Assembly (NCBI GenBank): GCA_001247695.2
Contig: LGRX02030603.1
Location: 20,798-84,797, forward strand
DNA: 64,000 nucleotides
Source: Cymbomonas tetramitiformis
Taxonomy: Eukaryota > Chlorophyta > Pyramimonadophyceae > Pyramimonadales > Pyramimonadaceae
Reading direction: 5' to 3'
The notes below the pieces were generated by a model. That model was not told the DNA's origin. It did no database searches and saw nothing but the letters and a program-made list of their open reading frames with translations. Shown here piece after piece: positions 9,944-21,995 of this stretch; the stretch's first letter is position 1; every line of letters begins with the position of its first letter. Made by a program: the position numbers and the translations under genes.

Positions 9944-10003
9944 AACTGTAAAAACGGACACAGACTGCAAAAACGGACACCGAACTGTAAAAACGGACAC
10001 AGT
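9944..10003 (+). repeat. Short tandem repeat, 3 copies of about 19 bp
   Basis: Three tandem copies of a unit reading ACTGTAAAAACGGACAC with small spacers sit upstream of the gag gene (relative to its direction, 5' of it). They may belong to the 5' end or promoter of the DIRS-like element; no further function is visible. Confidence 0.7.
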
Positions 10004-10205
10004 CGATGAAAGTCCACACAATCACAGTAACACGGCAAGAGGCCCTCTCAGTCCGTTGCTGGCCTCTTATGCCTCCGACTGATCAGAAAACCTCAGTTTT
10101 CAGATCTGCTCCGGATGACAGTCATACTGCCTGTCATCCTACACTGATCAGAAAACCATCAGTTATATTTTTGAATTGCGGAGGTAACATTCCTCGACAT
10201 GTAGA

Positions 10206-11590
10206 GTTGTCTGGGAAGGGTGGTGATTAATGTGGCATGTAGCACGGCTACGTGGGTGAGAATTGCATAATGTTAGGGAAATGGCAAATATGCATGCTAA
10301 ACATGTTTAGTAATACCAAGAAGTCATAAGAAATCACCAAGAGGAAAATTTTCACATTCTTGGACACCATGGTGGCCGCGGGGTTGCCATATGGGTTGGA
10401 GAATGCTTGAAAACCAGAAAAATGCATATCGCGCGGGTGCATGACATATCGAAATGAGCTTGAGAAATTGTAAGAAGTGTCAAGAAGTATTTGAGAAGTA
10501 TTTAGAGGATGTAAGTAAGCATTGAGAGCCGAAATTTCACATTGGGCCATAATGCTGGGGCACGGGGGAGCTAATTTTGTCTGTGAAATGCCTGAAAACC
10601 AGAAAAATGCATATCGCGCGGGTGCGTGACATATCGAAATGAGCTTGAGAAATTGTAAGAAGTGTCAAGAAGTATGTGAGAAGTATTTAGAGGATATAAG
10701 TAAGCATTGAGAGCCGAAATTTCACATTGGGCCATAATGCTGGGGCACGGGGGAGCTAATTTTGTCTGTGAAATGCCTGAAAACCAGAAAAATGCATATT
10801 GCGCGGGTGTGTAACATATCGAAATGAGCTTGAGAAATTGTAAGAAGTGTCAAGAAGTATTTGAGAAGTATTTAGAGGATGTAAGTAGGCATTGAGAGCC
10901 GAAATTTTGCATCGGGTCATGTTCACGGGGCGGGGGGGAGCTAATTTTGTCTGTGAAATGCCTGCGAACCAGATAATCGACACATCGCGCGAATGCGTAA
11001 CATATCAAAATGATGTTGAGAGATTGTAAGAAGTGTCAATAAGTATTTAAGAAGTATTTAGAGGGTGCAAGTAGGCATCGGGCAACGAAATTTCACATTG
11101 GGTCATATTCATGGGGCACGGGGGAGCTAATTTCGTCTGTGAAATGTCGGCAAACCACATAATGCGGTATCCGCGCGGGTGCCGTAACGTATTTAAATGA
11201 TGTTGAGAGATTGTAAGACATGTCAAGAAGTATTTAAAGAGCATTTAGAGGATGTAAGTAGTCATCGAGAAGCGAAATTTCACATTGGGCCATATTCATG
11301 GGGCGCAAGGGAGCTAATTTCGTATGTGAAATGCCTGCAAACCAGAAGATGCATTATGCGTGGGTGCGTGACATAACAAAATGTTGTCGAGAAGTTGTAA
11401 GAAGTGTCAAGAAGTATTTAAGAAGTATTTAGAGGATGTAAGAGGCATCGAGAACCGAAATTTCACATCGGGCCATATTCATGGGGCGTGGGGGAGCTAA
11501 TTTCATTTTATGAAATCCCTGCAAACCAAATAATGCCGTATCGCGCCGTTGCATAGCATACACCTAAATGCCCAAAAAGGGCTCTAGGGT
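10206..11590 (+). repeat. 185-bp tandem satellite, tail of a 5'-truncated non-LTR retroelement
   Basis: After GGCATGTAGCACGGCTACG at 10225, which matches the stop-codon region of the RT gene at 33175 in reverse, comes a tandem array. Landmarks GGGGAGCTAATTTTGTCTG recur near 10566, 10750, 10936, 11121, 11309 and 11491, giving a monomer of 182-188 bp. Only the last few codons of the coding region are retained, so this looks like a 5'-truncated insertion of the same retroelement in plus orientation. The monomers differ by scattered substitutions, more so toward the right end. Confidence 0.85.
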
Positions 11591-12482
11591 TTAGGTACTT
11601 ATTTCTAAGGGTGCATATATTGATTACCGAAGTTGCATATTTTGGTGTCGTTGAAGACAATGACGACGTCCGTTTTTGCGAATTCAAATTATACTACGAA
11701 TTATGGAGACATTTTCACCTAAGGGTATGCTTGGAGAATGGGCACGATGGACATTATCGTGAATTGATATTTACTTCGTATATGTTTTGTCACTATATCA
11801 CTATCATGGTTCAAAACAATATAAGTTGATAAATAAGTCAACTTTACATTTATAGTTGCGGGGTTCTACGCGTGGAATGGAGGTTGACTGGTATGGTAAG
11901 TAACACGCGCGCATGCCAACTTGCCAAGTCTGTCGGCAATATGATACGCGTTTGCACCAAAACGATTTGCGTGTACAAGTTTTGAATATTTTCAAAGAAA
12001 CTAGTTTTGAAATTTGATAAAGTTTCTTGTTTTTCACAACACCCTCTCAAAATGTGTCCAGCTGCTAGAAATCATCGGGACCACAGACTGCATCCATATG
12101 TGAGCATTATTATCTAATGCATACAGAACCGAAACCCTAATTGCCTGGTGACTCAAAAGACCATATCAAGCGTGCTTGCTGAAGTGCAAAGCACTCCTAC
12201 GTGTAAACAAATGCACGTGAGTTAATTGCAATGAGATAATCAAGCAGGCACGGGTGGGAAATGCATTACACCGTATGTTGTGTTGAATGAAGTGCGTGCA
12301 GAGAACGTGCTGTCAGAAAGAGGGAACCTGACGGAGCCGCATGTACGATACGGATCATCGGGTGGCTTTCTCGGGCATTGAACCAAAAGGCTCAAAACTC
12401 GAGAAAGCCAGACATGGTTGGGTTTGATCCCAAGCTGGGTGTCATTCGACATACGTCCAGACTGCCACGCCGATAGGATAGT
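11591..12482. other. No gene recognised
   Basis: About 890 bp of moderately AT-rich sequence without a convincing ORF or repeat. It ends at the 5-bp target site ATAGT (12478-12482) of the following LTR element. Confidence 0.5.
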
Positions 12483-13021
12483 TGTCAGGGTCATGACCGA
12501 TGACATATGTGTCATACATGTCATACGTGTCATACCTGTCAGACATGTCATACCATGTCATGTCATGTCGCGTCACATATTATTATGACAGTCGTCAGTA
12601 CGGTCGACGATGACTGTACATGTCGCCAGATGATAATGTCACATCATCTGGCATCCCTGTCATCGAGAGTTCGTACGTCGAACTCGAAGATGGCAAAGCA
12701 AAGATACATCTTGAATACAAACAAGAACCATCTTGCTTTAAGCATGTGCGGAACACGCACGCACAGTATGAACGAACTAGTCGTTATTACAATACTGGTC
12801 GTTCAACCTACGTCTCGGGTTCACAACCCAATGGCGGTACCATCTAAGATGATGGGAGACGTATGGTACAAAGTGAGGAAGCGTTGTGCTTCAACAGTTC
12901 TTTATTCAGAGACTGCAACTCACAACCCGCTTGACTGTTACACTTGTGTGTGCCGTTCAACAGCACAGTGTTTATTTGATATATTGTATAATATTTGTGG
13001 GCTCGCATATCAGCCCTAACA
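12483..13021 (+). repeat. 5' LTR of the LARD-like element
   Basis: 539 bp, TGTCAGGG...CCCTAACA. The PBS TGGTATTCTAAA follows at 13025-13036. It lacks one 60-bp GTCGTCAGTACGGTCGA-type unit present in the 3' LTR; otherwise the two are almost identical. Its 3' terminus (CCCTAACA) differs from the CGCCGTATCA of the other two copies, marking a subfamily. Confidence 0.92.
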
Positions 13022-13036
13022 TAATGGTATTCTAAA
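13022..13036 (+). promoter_or_regulatory. Primer-binding site of the LARD-like element
   Basis: TGGTATTCTAAA at 13025-13036, 3 bp after the LTR end. It is the same site as in the autonomous relative (61081-61094, minus), supporting the same tRNA primer. Confidence 0.6.
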
Positions 13037-13861
13037 AAACTCGTCAAGGCACGATACGAGAACTCAATTGTGTGCAGCGCATAGATATCATTAATTTGTG
13101 TTGACAGGTTGCGGAGCACATAAGGCGACGCACTCGCATAAATTGAATATTGATATATCTGCTGCAATAGCGAAGATAGCGTGCGAGAAAATTTTCGCGT
13201 TCACAGAAGCGCACTCGCAGAAACAGCTGATCGCACATACTACACGATAAGGTGTGCATATGGCATACATCAGCGCAGCAATGAAACGTACTCGCATAAA
13301 TGGTTCGCAAATGTATGCATGTTCGCAGATGCGACGAATCAGCAGCGAAATCGTTTCCGCGCGGAAAGTCATCAGCGCAGCATCACGATTTTCATGATTG
13401 CACCAAATTGCTTTTTGTACGGCTTCATACATGTTGATGCGTGATATACTAATTTGCAGTTGGCAGCATGTGCGATGGTCACTAATTTGCAGTTGGCAGC
13501 ATGCGCGATGGTCGCATATTTTTGCAAAAGTGGATCGCAGCTTACAGCATGCATACCAATTACATGCGCGCGCTTGTATGAATCACGCTCGAAAATTGTT
13601 CAGAATGATATATGGCATAGTGGTCATCGACGGAATTTTGATTCGTATACATGTCAGCGCTCGTATAATGCGTTGATGAATGGCGACGACAATATATGCT
13701 TTTCATCAGCAGCGCGCCCTTTTGCATAAGTTATTTGCAGCGTGCTATGAAAGATTTCAATTTGCGATGATGATGATGTCGAGATGTTGCTAAGATCAAC
13801 TGCACAAATATTCTTAATCATCAGCATTCATGCTCATCAGAAATATAATAATGTGTGCACA

Positions 13862-13988
13862 ATATGTGAGTGTGGATCATTGTCTAAGTTGGGCAGATCA
13901 TTGTCTAAGTTGGGCACAACATTGTCTAAGTTGGGCACACCATTGTCTAAGTTGGGCACACCATTGTCTCAGTTGGGCACACCATTCA
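13862..13988 (+). repeat. 21-bp tandem repeat in the LARD leader
   Basis: Six head-to-tail copies of about 21 bp reading ATTGTCTAAGTTGGGCACAC. A lone copy recurs at 19554. It is non-coding; a role in RNA structure or packaging is possible but unproven. Confidence 0.85.
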
Positions 13989-15999
13989 CTTGCAGCAATC
14001 ACCAACATGCAGTACATGCATTATTATACCATGTATACATTTTATGCTGAGTGATTGCAACATTGTGAATTGTGCATGCATTAATAATACAGCTTGATCA
14101 CGATACCAGCTGTAGTGTATATATATCAGTTTGATCACGTTAGCAACTGGTATACTAGCATCATGCTGTGATACATGAACATTGCATAAGCACATTGCAG
14201 TGCATGCTAAACTATATTAGAACCCATACAGTATAAGGTGCCTATTCAGTAATCTTAACATAGTAATTAGCTCAATGTGACCCGGTGGAGTCGAGATACT
14301 CCTCGGACAACATATTGTTCTACTGTGGATTACTGAAAGGATATTCACCGGAGCTGTATGTGAAATATACCCAACAACTCAGTTTGTAATGAGATTATTA
14401 TGGAATTACAATAATCCCTAAACTTGATATATCATGTTAGATGTATTCAGTGCATGGTATGCTGACTATCTTGCATGATGAATTGTCTAGGATATTGTAA
14501 TATCCAGAACATATTCTACTGTAAAGTGTGTAAAAGTTATCTTACACACACACACACATACACTGATAAAAGTGCTAATCAGTAAGCACTGCATGCATAC
14601 ACACACACTGCATTGTATGTATTAACATTCACTGATTCAAAGTGAATTGATTAACTTAAATATCTACTATGTGTATGATAATGTACATACCATTTTCCAA
14701 ACACATGTGCGTGGAAAATGTCAGTGATTGCGATAGATAAGGGAGCAGGATAAGACAAGATGCTGTAGGGCTGGATGGAGTTATCTCCAGACCCGAAGGC
14801 AAGATACTGCACCCATGAAACAGCTGGTAACTGTTGGGTGCAGTCCACTCGTCATTCCACATATCATCGCTGGACCAACAACAACAACTACGTTGCATAT
14901 TGACAGTTGATTCAGATCTGATCAGTTCAAATGCATGCAACTCTCAGATCAGTATCTACATGACATCTGATATAGTTGTTAAGGACAACACACACATACA
15001 AATGTGTTGTGTTAAATTGTTGTGATTCGTGTATCAAGCAATGTCCAGATATGTTCTAAATAAGATATATCATTTTGATAAATCTTAGAGCACAGACCTA
15101 TGCTCAGAACAGATCATAGATTGACAAATATCACTAAAGTGGATGTTCCTAACAGGATGTTCCCACTTAAGTTAATAACTTATATATCACCAGAATGTAC
15201 ATTTGCTGCCATGGGTTTAAATCAGTAAAACCCAGAAATGCTATCAACCATAGATGTTGATATACAGCACAATTCACTTATTTGCCATGAAATTTATCAT
15301 GTGCACAAGTGAAGTTTATTGCAGTGATTCTGTACTTTACATTCCACATATACACTGAGATATGTCACCGAGGCAATATATCAGATAGCTGAAAAAGCTG
15401 TAAAATGGGTAAAAATGCTCCACGCATGATTTCAAAATGAAAAATGTGTGCCCATTTTATTTTAAATTATGATTCTATACCTATTAAGGTATCAGAAAAT
15501 CATAATGACCATGGTCATATCTCGTGTAACACCCTAGATATTAGGTGTGTAATATATAGGGGTATACATGTTGGCTGTAACAAAATACGTAAAAAACTCC
15601 CACGCATGATTTCAAAATGAAAAATGTGTGTGGATTTTTTTTGCTGATCTAATTATTCAGCTATATCAAAATATTCCCTGATTTATACAGCACTTGTAAC
15701 ACCCTGTAACACCCCTAAAATTAAATGTGTGTGTCAGGGGTGTAACGTACCCTCTGAAAACCACCTTACATTTATTTAGGTATTAAATGCAGTTTTGCTT
15801 AAAAACCTTTGCAAAAAAATTATACTGCTTATTTTTTACCTATTTTAGGGTTACAGATCCCATGTAACACCCTAATCATACTATTGGGTATATGGGCCAC
15901 TGTAACATGACATGCCCTAAAATGCTACTATAATTTCGATAAACTTCGTATTTAGCATTAACATATCATGCTGTTTTCGACACAGACATGATTATAAAT

Positions 16000-16072
16000 C
16001 GGGCAACAACCCAAGAACTGTCGGGCAACAACCCAAGAACTGTTGGGCAACAACCCTAAAACTGTAACAGCT
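16000..16072 (+). repeat. GGGCAACAACCCAAGAACTG tandem repeat, LARD interior
   Basis: Three near-identical units of about 24 bp, each an imperfect stem (GGGCAACAACCC). Related units occur at 17447-17500, 20995-21105 and 21750-21780, and, in reverse, at 58080-58150 in the chromovirus leader. This is a family-specific non-coding motif. Confidence 0.8.
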
Positions 16073-17940
16073 GCTTCCTATAAGGACTGCATGCTATAAC
16101 CTATAAGCTATAAGCTATGAGGTATATAGGCAACTGACTGCCTATGTGTTCACACTTCCTCGAAGGGGGAAGAAGGTGGATAGGATTATACACATATCCA
16201 TTTTTCCGATCTGGTGATTATGATGGATTGCTTTTGATAAAATCACTGCATCCACAAGTAACGTTGAAATCTGTACAACGTTAAAATCCACCATCACTAA
16301 CAAAGTGTAAACTCGGATGGGAAACGATGTCCCAATCACTATAAGTTGACTCTTGCTCAGCATTTACATTCTCGAGTAAGTTTGGAATGCTGAACTATAT
16401 ACATAACATATAACCTGATACCATGCTTAATTGCATTTCCTGGATCAGAAGATGATAGTTATATATTATATATATACCACCATCATATATATGTGGTATA
16501 TATATATATCCCACCTGATATACTTTGGCACTATAGCTGTATATAAGAGTGGGAAGGACAAGTGCATCGCTGTAAGACTGGTTGATATAGTCCCAGTGCT
16601 AAAGGCAGAATTTGGCACCCGAATAACAGCTGATAACTGTTGGTGACCACCATGCAAGACCTTCCAAGCGTAACTCCTTTGTCCTGAGATGCAAGTGAAT
16701 TGTTCATAATATGTTGACATCACATAAAAGCATTCTGATAAAAACCCTATATATTCACATGAGTTGTCATCACTACAATGACATGGGTTTTAGAATCGTC
16801 GAAATGAGTATAACTCCGATGAATTCATTAGTACAGAATAAGCTGTTGGGATTATTCCTCCGGCTGGATTGCAATCATTCACAATCCCTGTACATCCCGG
16901 TGACAAAATATTGCACTGGACTGATCACCACATTAGGTATAATCAGTGATATATAAGTCACCAGAGAAAGCATTGCAATCAGCACAATGCTGTCTAGACT
17001 CACAAAGATGAGTAACATATATTCTCATATGTAATAAACAGAGGCACAATGTGACCTACGCTAAAATCGCGTATGCTCGGGCACTGTATTGTGACCTGCG
17101 CTAAGATCGTGTATGCATGGACACAACATGACTCGTGCCAATGACGTGGACATATTTTTTGCCACGACATCACATCTGAAATCAATAAATCACTCAGAGT
17201 AAAGGTGTTGACATCAGTATAGCACCATTATACATATAGTCATGAGGATTTTAAGGAAGACACAGTCTCTCCGATATTGACAAACATGGTACACATATTA
17301 CCATGCTCTCTGATCATATATTTGATATCCCACAGCATATAATGATGGTAATAGCAAACCACTTCGCTGGAGGGTAGTGTTGTATATATATAGCACATGC
17401 TTGGGCACTATATGACCCACGCTGATGACGTGAATTCGGGCTGCATCCCAACGACTGCAATGCACCTTCGGTGCAAGGGGCTGCATTCCGAGAACTGCTA
17501 TCCAGCTTCATAATAGCTATCACGTCATCACATAGAGGTCGGACCTCTGTTGTATTTGAACGGCGCTTGACAACCGCCTAGCAATACATTTCCTTGAGGG
17601 GGGAAGATGATAAGCTAGAAATACAACTAAAAACCAAATAAATAATAAATAATAAAGACAAATAATAAAACAAGTAAGTTGCATCATTGTTTTTGTTTTG
17701 GTAAGCCTGACTATATACAGTCAAACCATGCAGAACTCCATGAAAGTTGACACATACATCAGCCATGCCATTCATATGAGCTTGATTTTGAAGACCTAGA
17801 CATTGTATACATCTGGTCTAGCATGTATCCAGACTAGAATTGTATACTGACACGGTGCAAGCACTATAGCCTCTGCCACCGATGATCATTGAAAAGGGCA
17901 ACCATTCTTGATACTTCATACATATCATCTGATTGGATCA

Positions 17941-18110
17941 TTAAAGGTGTCAAGATTACTCAATGCAATATGCAGGCCACGGCCTGAGTACAACACCTAG
18001 AAAGGTCAAAGCCACTGAGCTGACCAATGCAGCATAAATGCTAGCTGCCTTGAAGGCTATACAATAAGCCTATTGCCCTTATGTCTTGATATGTATCCGT
18101 GTATTGGCAT
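17941..18110 (+). pseudogene. Decayed chromodomain/3'-end fragment of chromovirus pol
   Basis: The sequence aligns by eye with the reverse complement of about 52570-52720, the end of the chromovirus chromodomain and the start of its 3' UTR. One shared run is GAGCTGACCAATGCAGCA. In-frame stops and small indels make it non-coding. It lies upstream of an RT-derived fragment, the reverse of the order in the intact element. Confidence 0.7.
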
Positions 18111-18429
18111 CTCTTTGAGGTAATTATGCCTACTGAATGAGCCATACCAACCATCTTGTCTTCATTGATCATTACATATCTGATCATATCGCCATTGAGC
18201 AATGCCTATTCTGTGAGATTATATATCACGAGGCATTTCATTAGTGCACATTAAACAATTGAAGTGCAACAAAGATCATCAGCTCTACATCATACCAAAA
18301 GGTTGAGTTGTTGTCAATTGATTTTTTCAGAAACCATTTCTCAGAGGTCTATTCATCATGAAAGACAGAGTCTGTGCAATCATGGCTATTCAGCCTCCGA
18401 CATAGCTGACATAGCTATTTAGCTTATGA

Positions 18430-18560
18430 CCCAACCGTTGTTAAGCAGCCTCCACGCTATATGGCTGAAAAATGGCAAGCAATCTCTTCGGTCATTCTTG
18501 GGCATAGAGCAATCAAGCACAGCCAATCCAGGATGTTTATCCCAAAATTCTCCAAGAGTT
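18430..18560 (+). pseudogene. Decayed RT/RNase H fragment of chromovirus pol
   Basis: The stretch matches the reverse complement of about 54800-54930, the connection between RT and RNase H. Shared text includes CTTCGGTCATTCTTGGGCAT and, with changes, CCAAAATTCTCCAA. Identity looks around 65-70 percent over about 130 bp, and the reading frame is lost. Confidence 0.65.
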
Positions 18561-21500
18561 ATTCATGTTTTTCAGTGTCATATGAAAATAGCTAATATAC
18601 CGCCCTATGATGGAAGCCATCTCCTTCAGCGAGGGGAAGTGGTTATGTTGTAAAGTTGACCAATCTGATCATCATAAAAGTGACAGATTTGAGAAAATCG
18701 ATTGAAACTTGTATTGAAAATGACTATTCCTTACAATAAGGTATTGCACCTAAGGGAATAAGGGTTTCATCGTCTGAAATATGAAAAGATTTTTACATTG
18801 ACTCTAGTTCCTGAATCCAGAATCGCATAGAAAAAATGTTCTATCCTGTGCATATAGAAAGCACATTAGATTCAGATTCTGAGCATACAAATGGACTTGA
18901 ATGCACTCGGGTTTGTACTAAGTTGCAATTGTCCAAAGTTTTATTCTGACATCACCATTTATTTGTGGAATAACATACAATGGTATAAACCATCCACATA
19001 TAGATTGACACCATATTTGTAATTTCATAACATTTTGGCACATAAGACAAGCATGCTTCATTGAGGAATAAAGACTCTTTGAAAGCTCATTCGGGAATGT
19101 TTAGAAATTTGTTGCCTCATCCATTAGGCCACGAAGTCTTGGAAAACCCGCAATCTGCATACGGTCTCCAAGCACAGTTCATCCTCATTCTGGAAAGTGA
19201 CAGAAATTGTATAGTCATAAAACAAGTCACAATTCTATCGGATTGAAATGACACATTCATCATTCATACTTCTTTATCATAACAAGTCTCTGAATAGTGT
19301 TTGCCCATAATAAAATGGGCACCATTGAGATAAGTGATCATGTGCTGAAGAATATACACATATCACTAGGCAATGCCATGTTCTATTCATAATGAAATGA
19401 CATGTCAGCCATCCATCAACTACGAAAATACAACTCGTAGTAAGTTGTTGTCATTACGGACACTTCTTGATTGACTCTCCATTAGCTTCGATACCAAAGT
19501 TAACTTCGGTACTGATTTCTTTGTTCATCATGACAATCATTATCCAGAACCATTGTCTAAGTTGGGTACACTATAGTGACCCTGAACTGACAAAGTATGT
19601 GGGCTGCAACCCAACAACTGCATTTGACATCATCTGGCATTTGCCACATTCAAAAACGTCAGGCATATTGCCAATATGACGTAGAGAGAATCAATGTTCA
19701 GATTGACATCTAAAGCATTCGATGAGTAATCTCAGTCTGATTCTCTATCAAACCATTTTTTCACATAACATAATGATTGAATAACATCCTCCATCACCAT
19801 CTGATTGGTTTGATACATCTCTTTTTGCGAGGGGGAGGAAGAGTATAGATTCATTCATTTTTCATACAGCTGCCACAAATTGATTTACATCATTGTGATT
19901 TTGCTTGGAAGATTAAAAATCTTATCAAAAGTTCCAGCATCTGTGTATAGCAGCCATAAAGTTGATGACACGGTACATCATGCCGATTGAAACATCAAAT
20001 GAAGTCTTATTTGACTTATTGACACATAAAGTTCATTATGAAGAAATCATAGATGCATATTTCTCCGGCTCTATCATATTATATGAAGGGCACTGACACT
20101 GGAGAACGATGGTTTTTCAAATGTGAATAAGCTATATTGTAAGCTTACGACCATCACTTTGACGTCAACAGCCTGAGATGCTGATTGTCGAAATTCAAGA
20201 GTTGAAAGATTCGATGAATCAACCTTGATACATGTGTTTTGATTGATGAATTGTTGATCCATGGTTTCTCCCCAAATCTAGAGAAGCTGGCACACAAGTT
20301 GTTACCAATGTCTTAAGGAAAGCATCTGAGCAAAGGATTGCCAGTTGTGCCATCAGGCATCGAATTCCATAAACAGCAAAGCCGAGTGAGTAAATCCGCC
20401 ACTCTAGCTATTTGCCCGTCATTCCTTCCAGGTTCATGACAAGAGACAATTCATCAAAGTCATACACCAATACATAAGTCACATGCATGGTTGCACAGTT
20501 TGTATCCTAATGCCATTCCATCAAGGTTAAGCATCTTGACAGTAACACTGGCCAACCAAAAGCCTTCCTGTCTTCGGATATCTTGAGCATTCTCATTTCC
20601 AGCTCCATTATGGACTAGGAAGCATCATGACTGTGCCTCGCCAGGATGCTAATCCTCAAAGCCGCACACTTGAGGCGAGCCTTATGAGACAGTGACCTTT
20701 GGCTTGTGGGGCGTCAACCCCTTATCAAATCCTGAACACTTGTTAACACCTGGATAAATTTAACATGATGCAACTTAAGTGGGATTATAAGTTCCACATA
20801 ATCATATTGTCTACGTATGCTGAAGGCATAACTGCCGCATATGGTTACAATAGGTCGCAGCTTCTATAACATTGTGGCTTCTAAGTCAAAAGCTGATAGC
20901 CGATGACTTTTGCCAATAATTGCCGACCAAATAATAATCAGGCCGTGGAAACATGTACCCAAGAGGTTTTCGTCCATCGGTCACATATATATATCAGGGC
21001 TGCATCCCAAGAACTGCAGGGCTGCATCCCAAGAACTGCACTGCGATGCACCTTCGGTGCAATGGGCTGCAACCCGAGAACTGCAGGGTTATATCCCTAA
21101 CATTTTTTACCCTGCATCAAATTGATATGACAGGAGCAGGAATTGATCCTTCCTTGCTAAGGTGTAGTGAGCCTTGTATAAATCATACCCTTACACAGAT
21201 ACGCATATGCGGGTACCAATATCTGTGAAAAACTGCTAATGCTACCTTTGCCAGCCGTGGTTTGTCATCGGACTTTTGGCCAATCATCCGCAGCTACCGG
21301 AGATTGAGGTAGACGGAGTTGTGATCCTGAGTTGTGCTTGACAAACATAACTAAACAAATTTCACATTAGTACGTGGCGAATCCATTCTCACTCATCGCG
21401 ATAGATGTTCGTCAAAGCGCGCGTACCGGACCGAAAAAGGGAGTTTGGCAGACGGGTGAGGATTTAAAGTGGACTTATAAAGACCCTCCGATATCTCGTA

Positions 21501-21953
21501 AGCAGGGCCTCCTCCGCTGCATTAAAAAGAAGCCATTTCGAAATATTCGAAAGGGGCTCTCCATAGTATTCCTGTGAACTTCGGGGGAGTAAGCTCTCTG
21601 AAGGGAGGAAGAGGTGGATGCATTATCGCCGAGAATCGTTCGTTAAATCGTCGATCATCGAAGGTGTCGACGGCAAGCGCAAATATCTATCCGTAACGTA
21701 AACCTCGGAAGATACCTTGAAACGTCACTCTGAAATACGATACGCAATTCATGGGGGCTACATCCTAAGAACTGTAGGGCTAAATGCCTAAGGTGAGGGA
21801 CTAAAGTGGACTCAGTTCCCCCCAATAACCTAAAAACACCATGAGGGACGCCTCAAATCGGTGTAAGAAGACTGGTACCAGCAAGAAGCGACAACAACAA
21901 AGACATCATAGACATATACAAAGGTATGCCCGTTGTGAGGTCACAACTCTTTT

Positions 21954-21966
21954 AAGAGGGGAGATC
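21954..21966 (+). promoter_or_regulatory. Polypurine tract of the LARD-like element
   Basis: AAGAGGGGAGATC lies directly before the 3' LTR. It is preceded by TGAGGTCACAACTC, nearly the same context as in the TRIM (41981-42011) and, in reverse, in the chromovirus (51559-51590). This shared plus-strand priming signal ties the three elements together. Confidence 0.8.
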
Positions 21967-21995
21967 TGTCAGGGTCATGACCGATGACATATGTG

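Noticed and set aside
13862..13988. CRISPR-like short regularly spaced repeats
   Set aside because: The unit is a plain 21-bp head-to-tail repeat without spacers, inside an LTR element leader.
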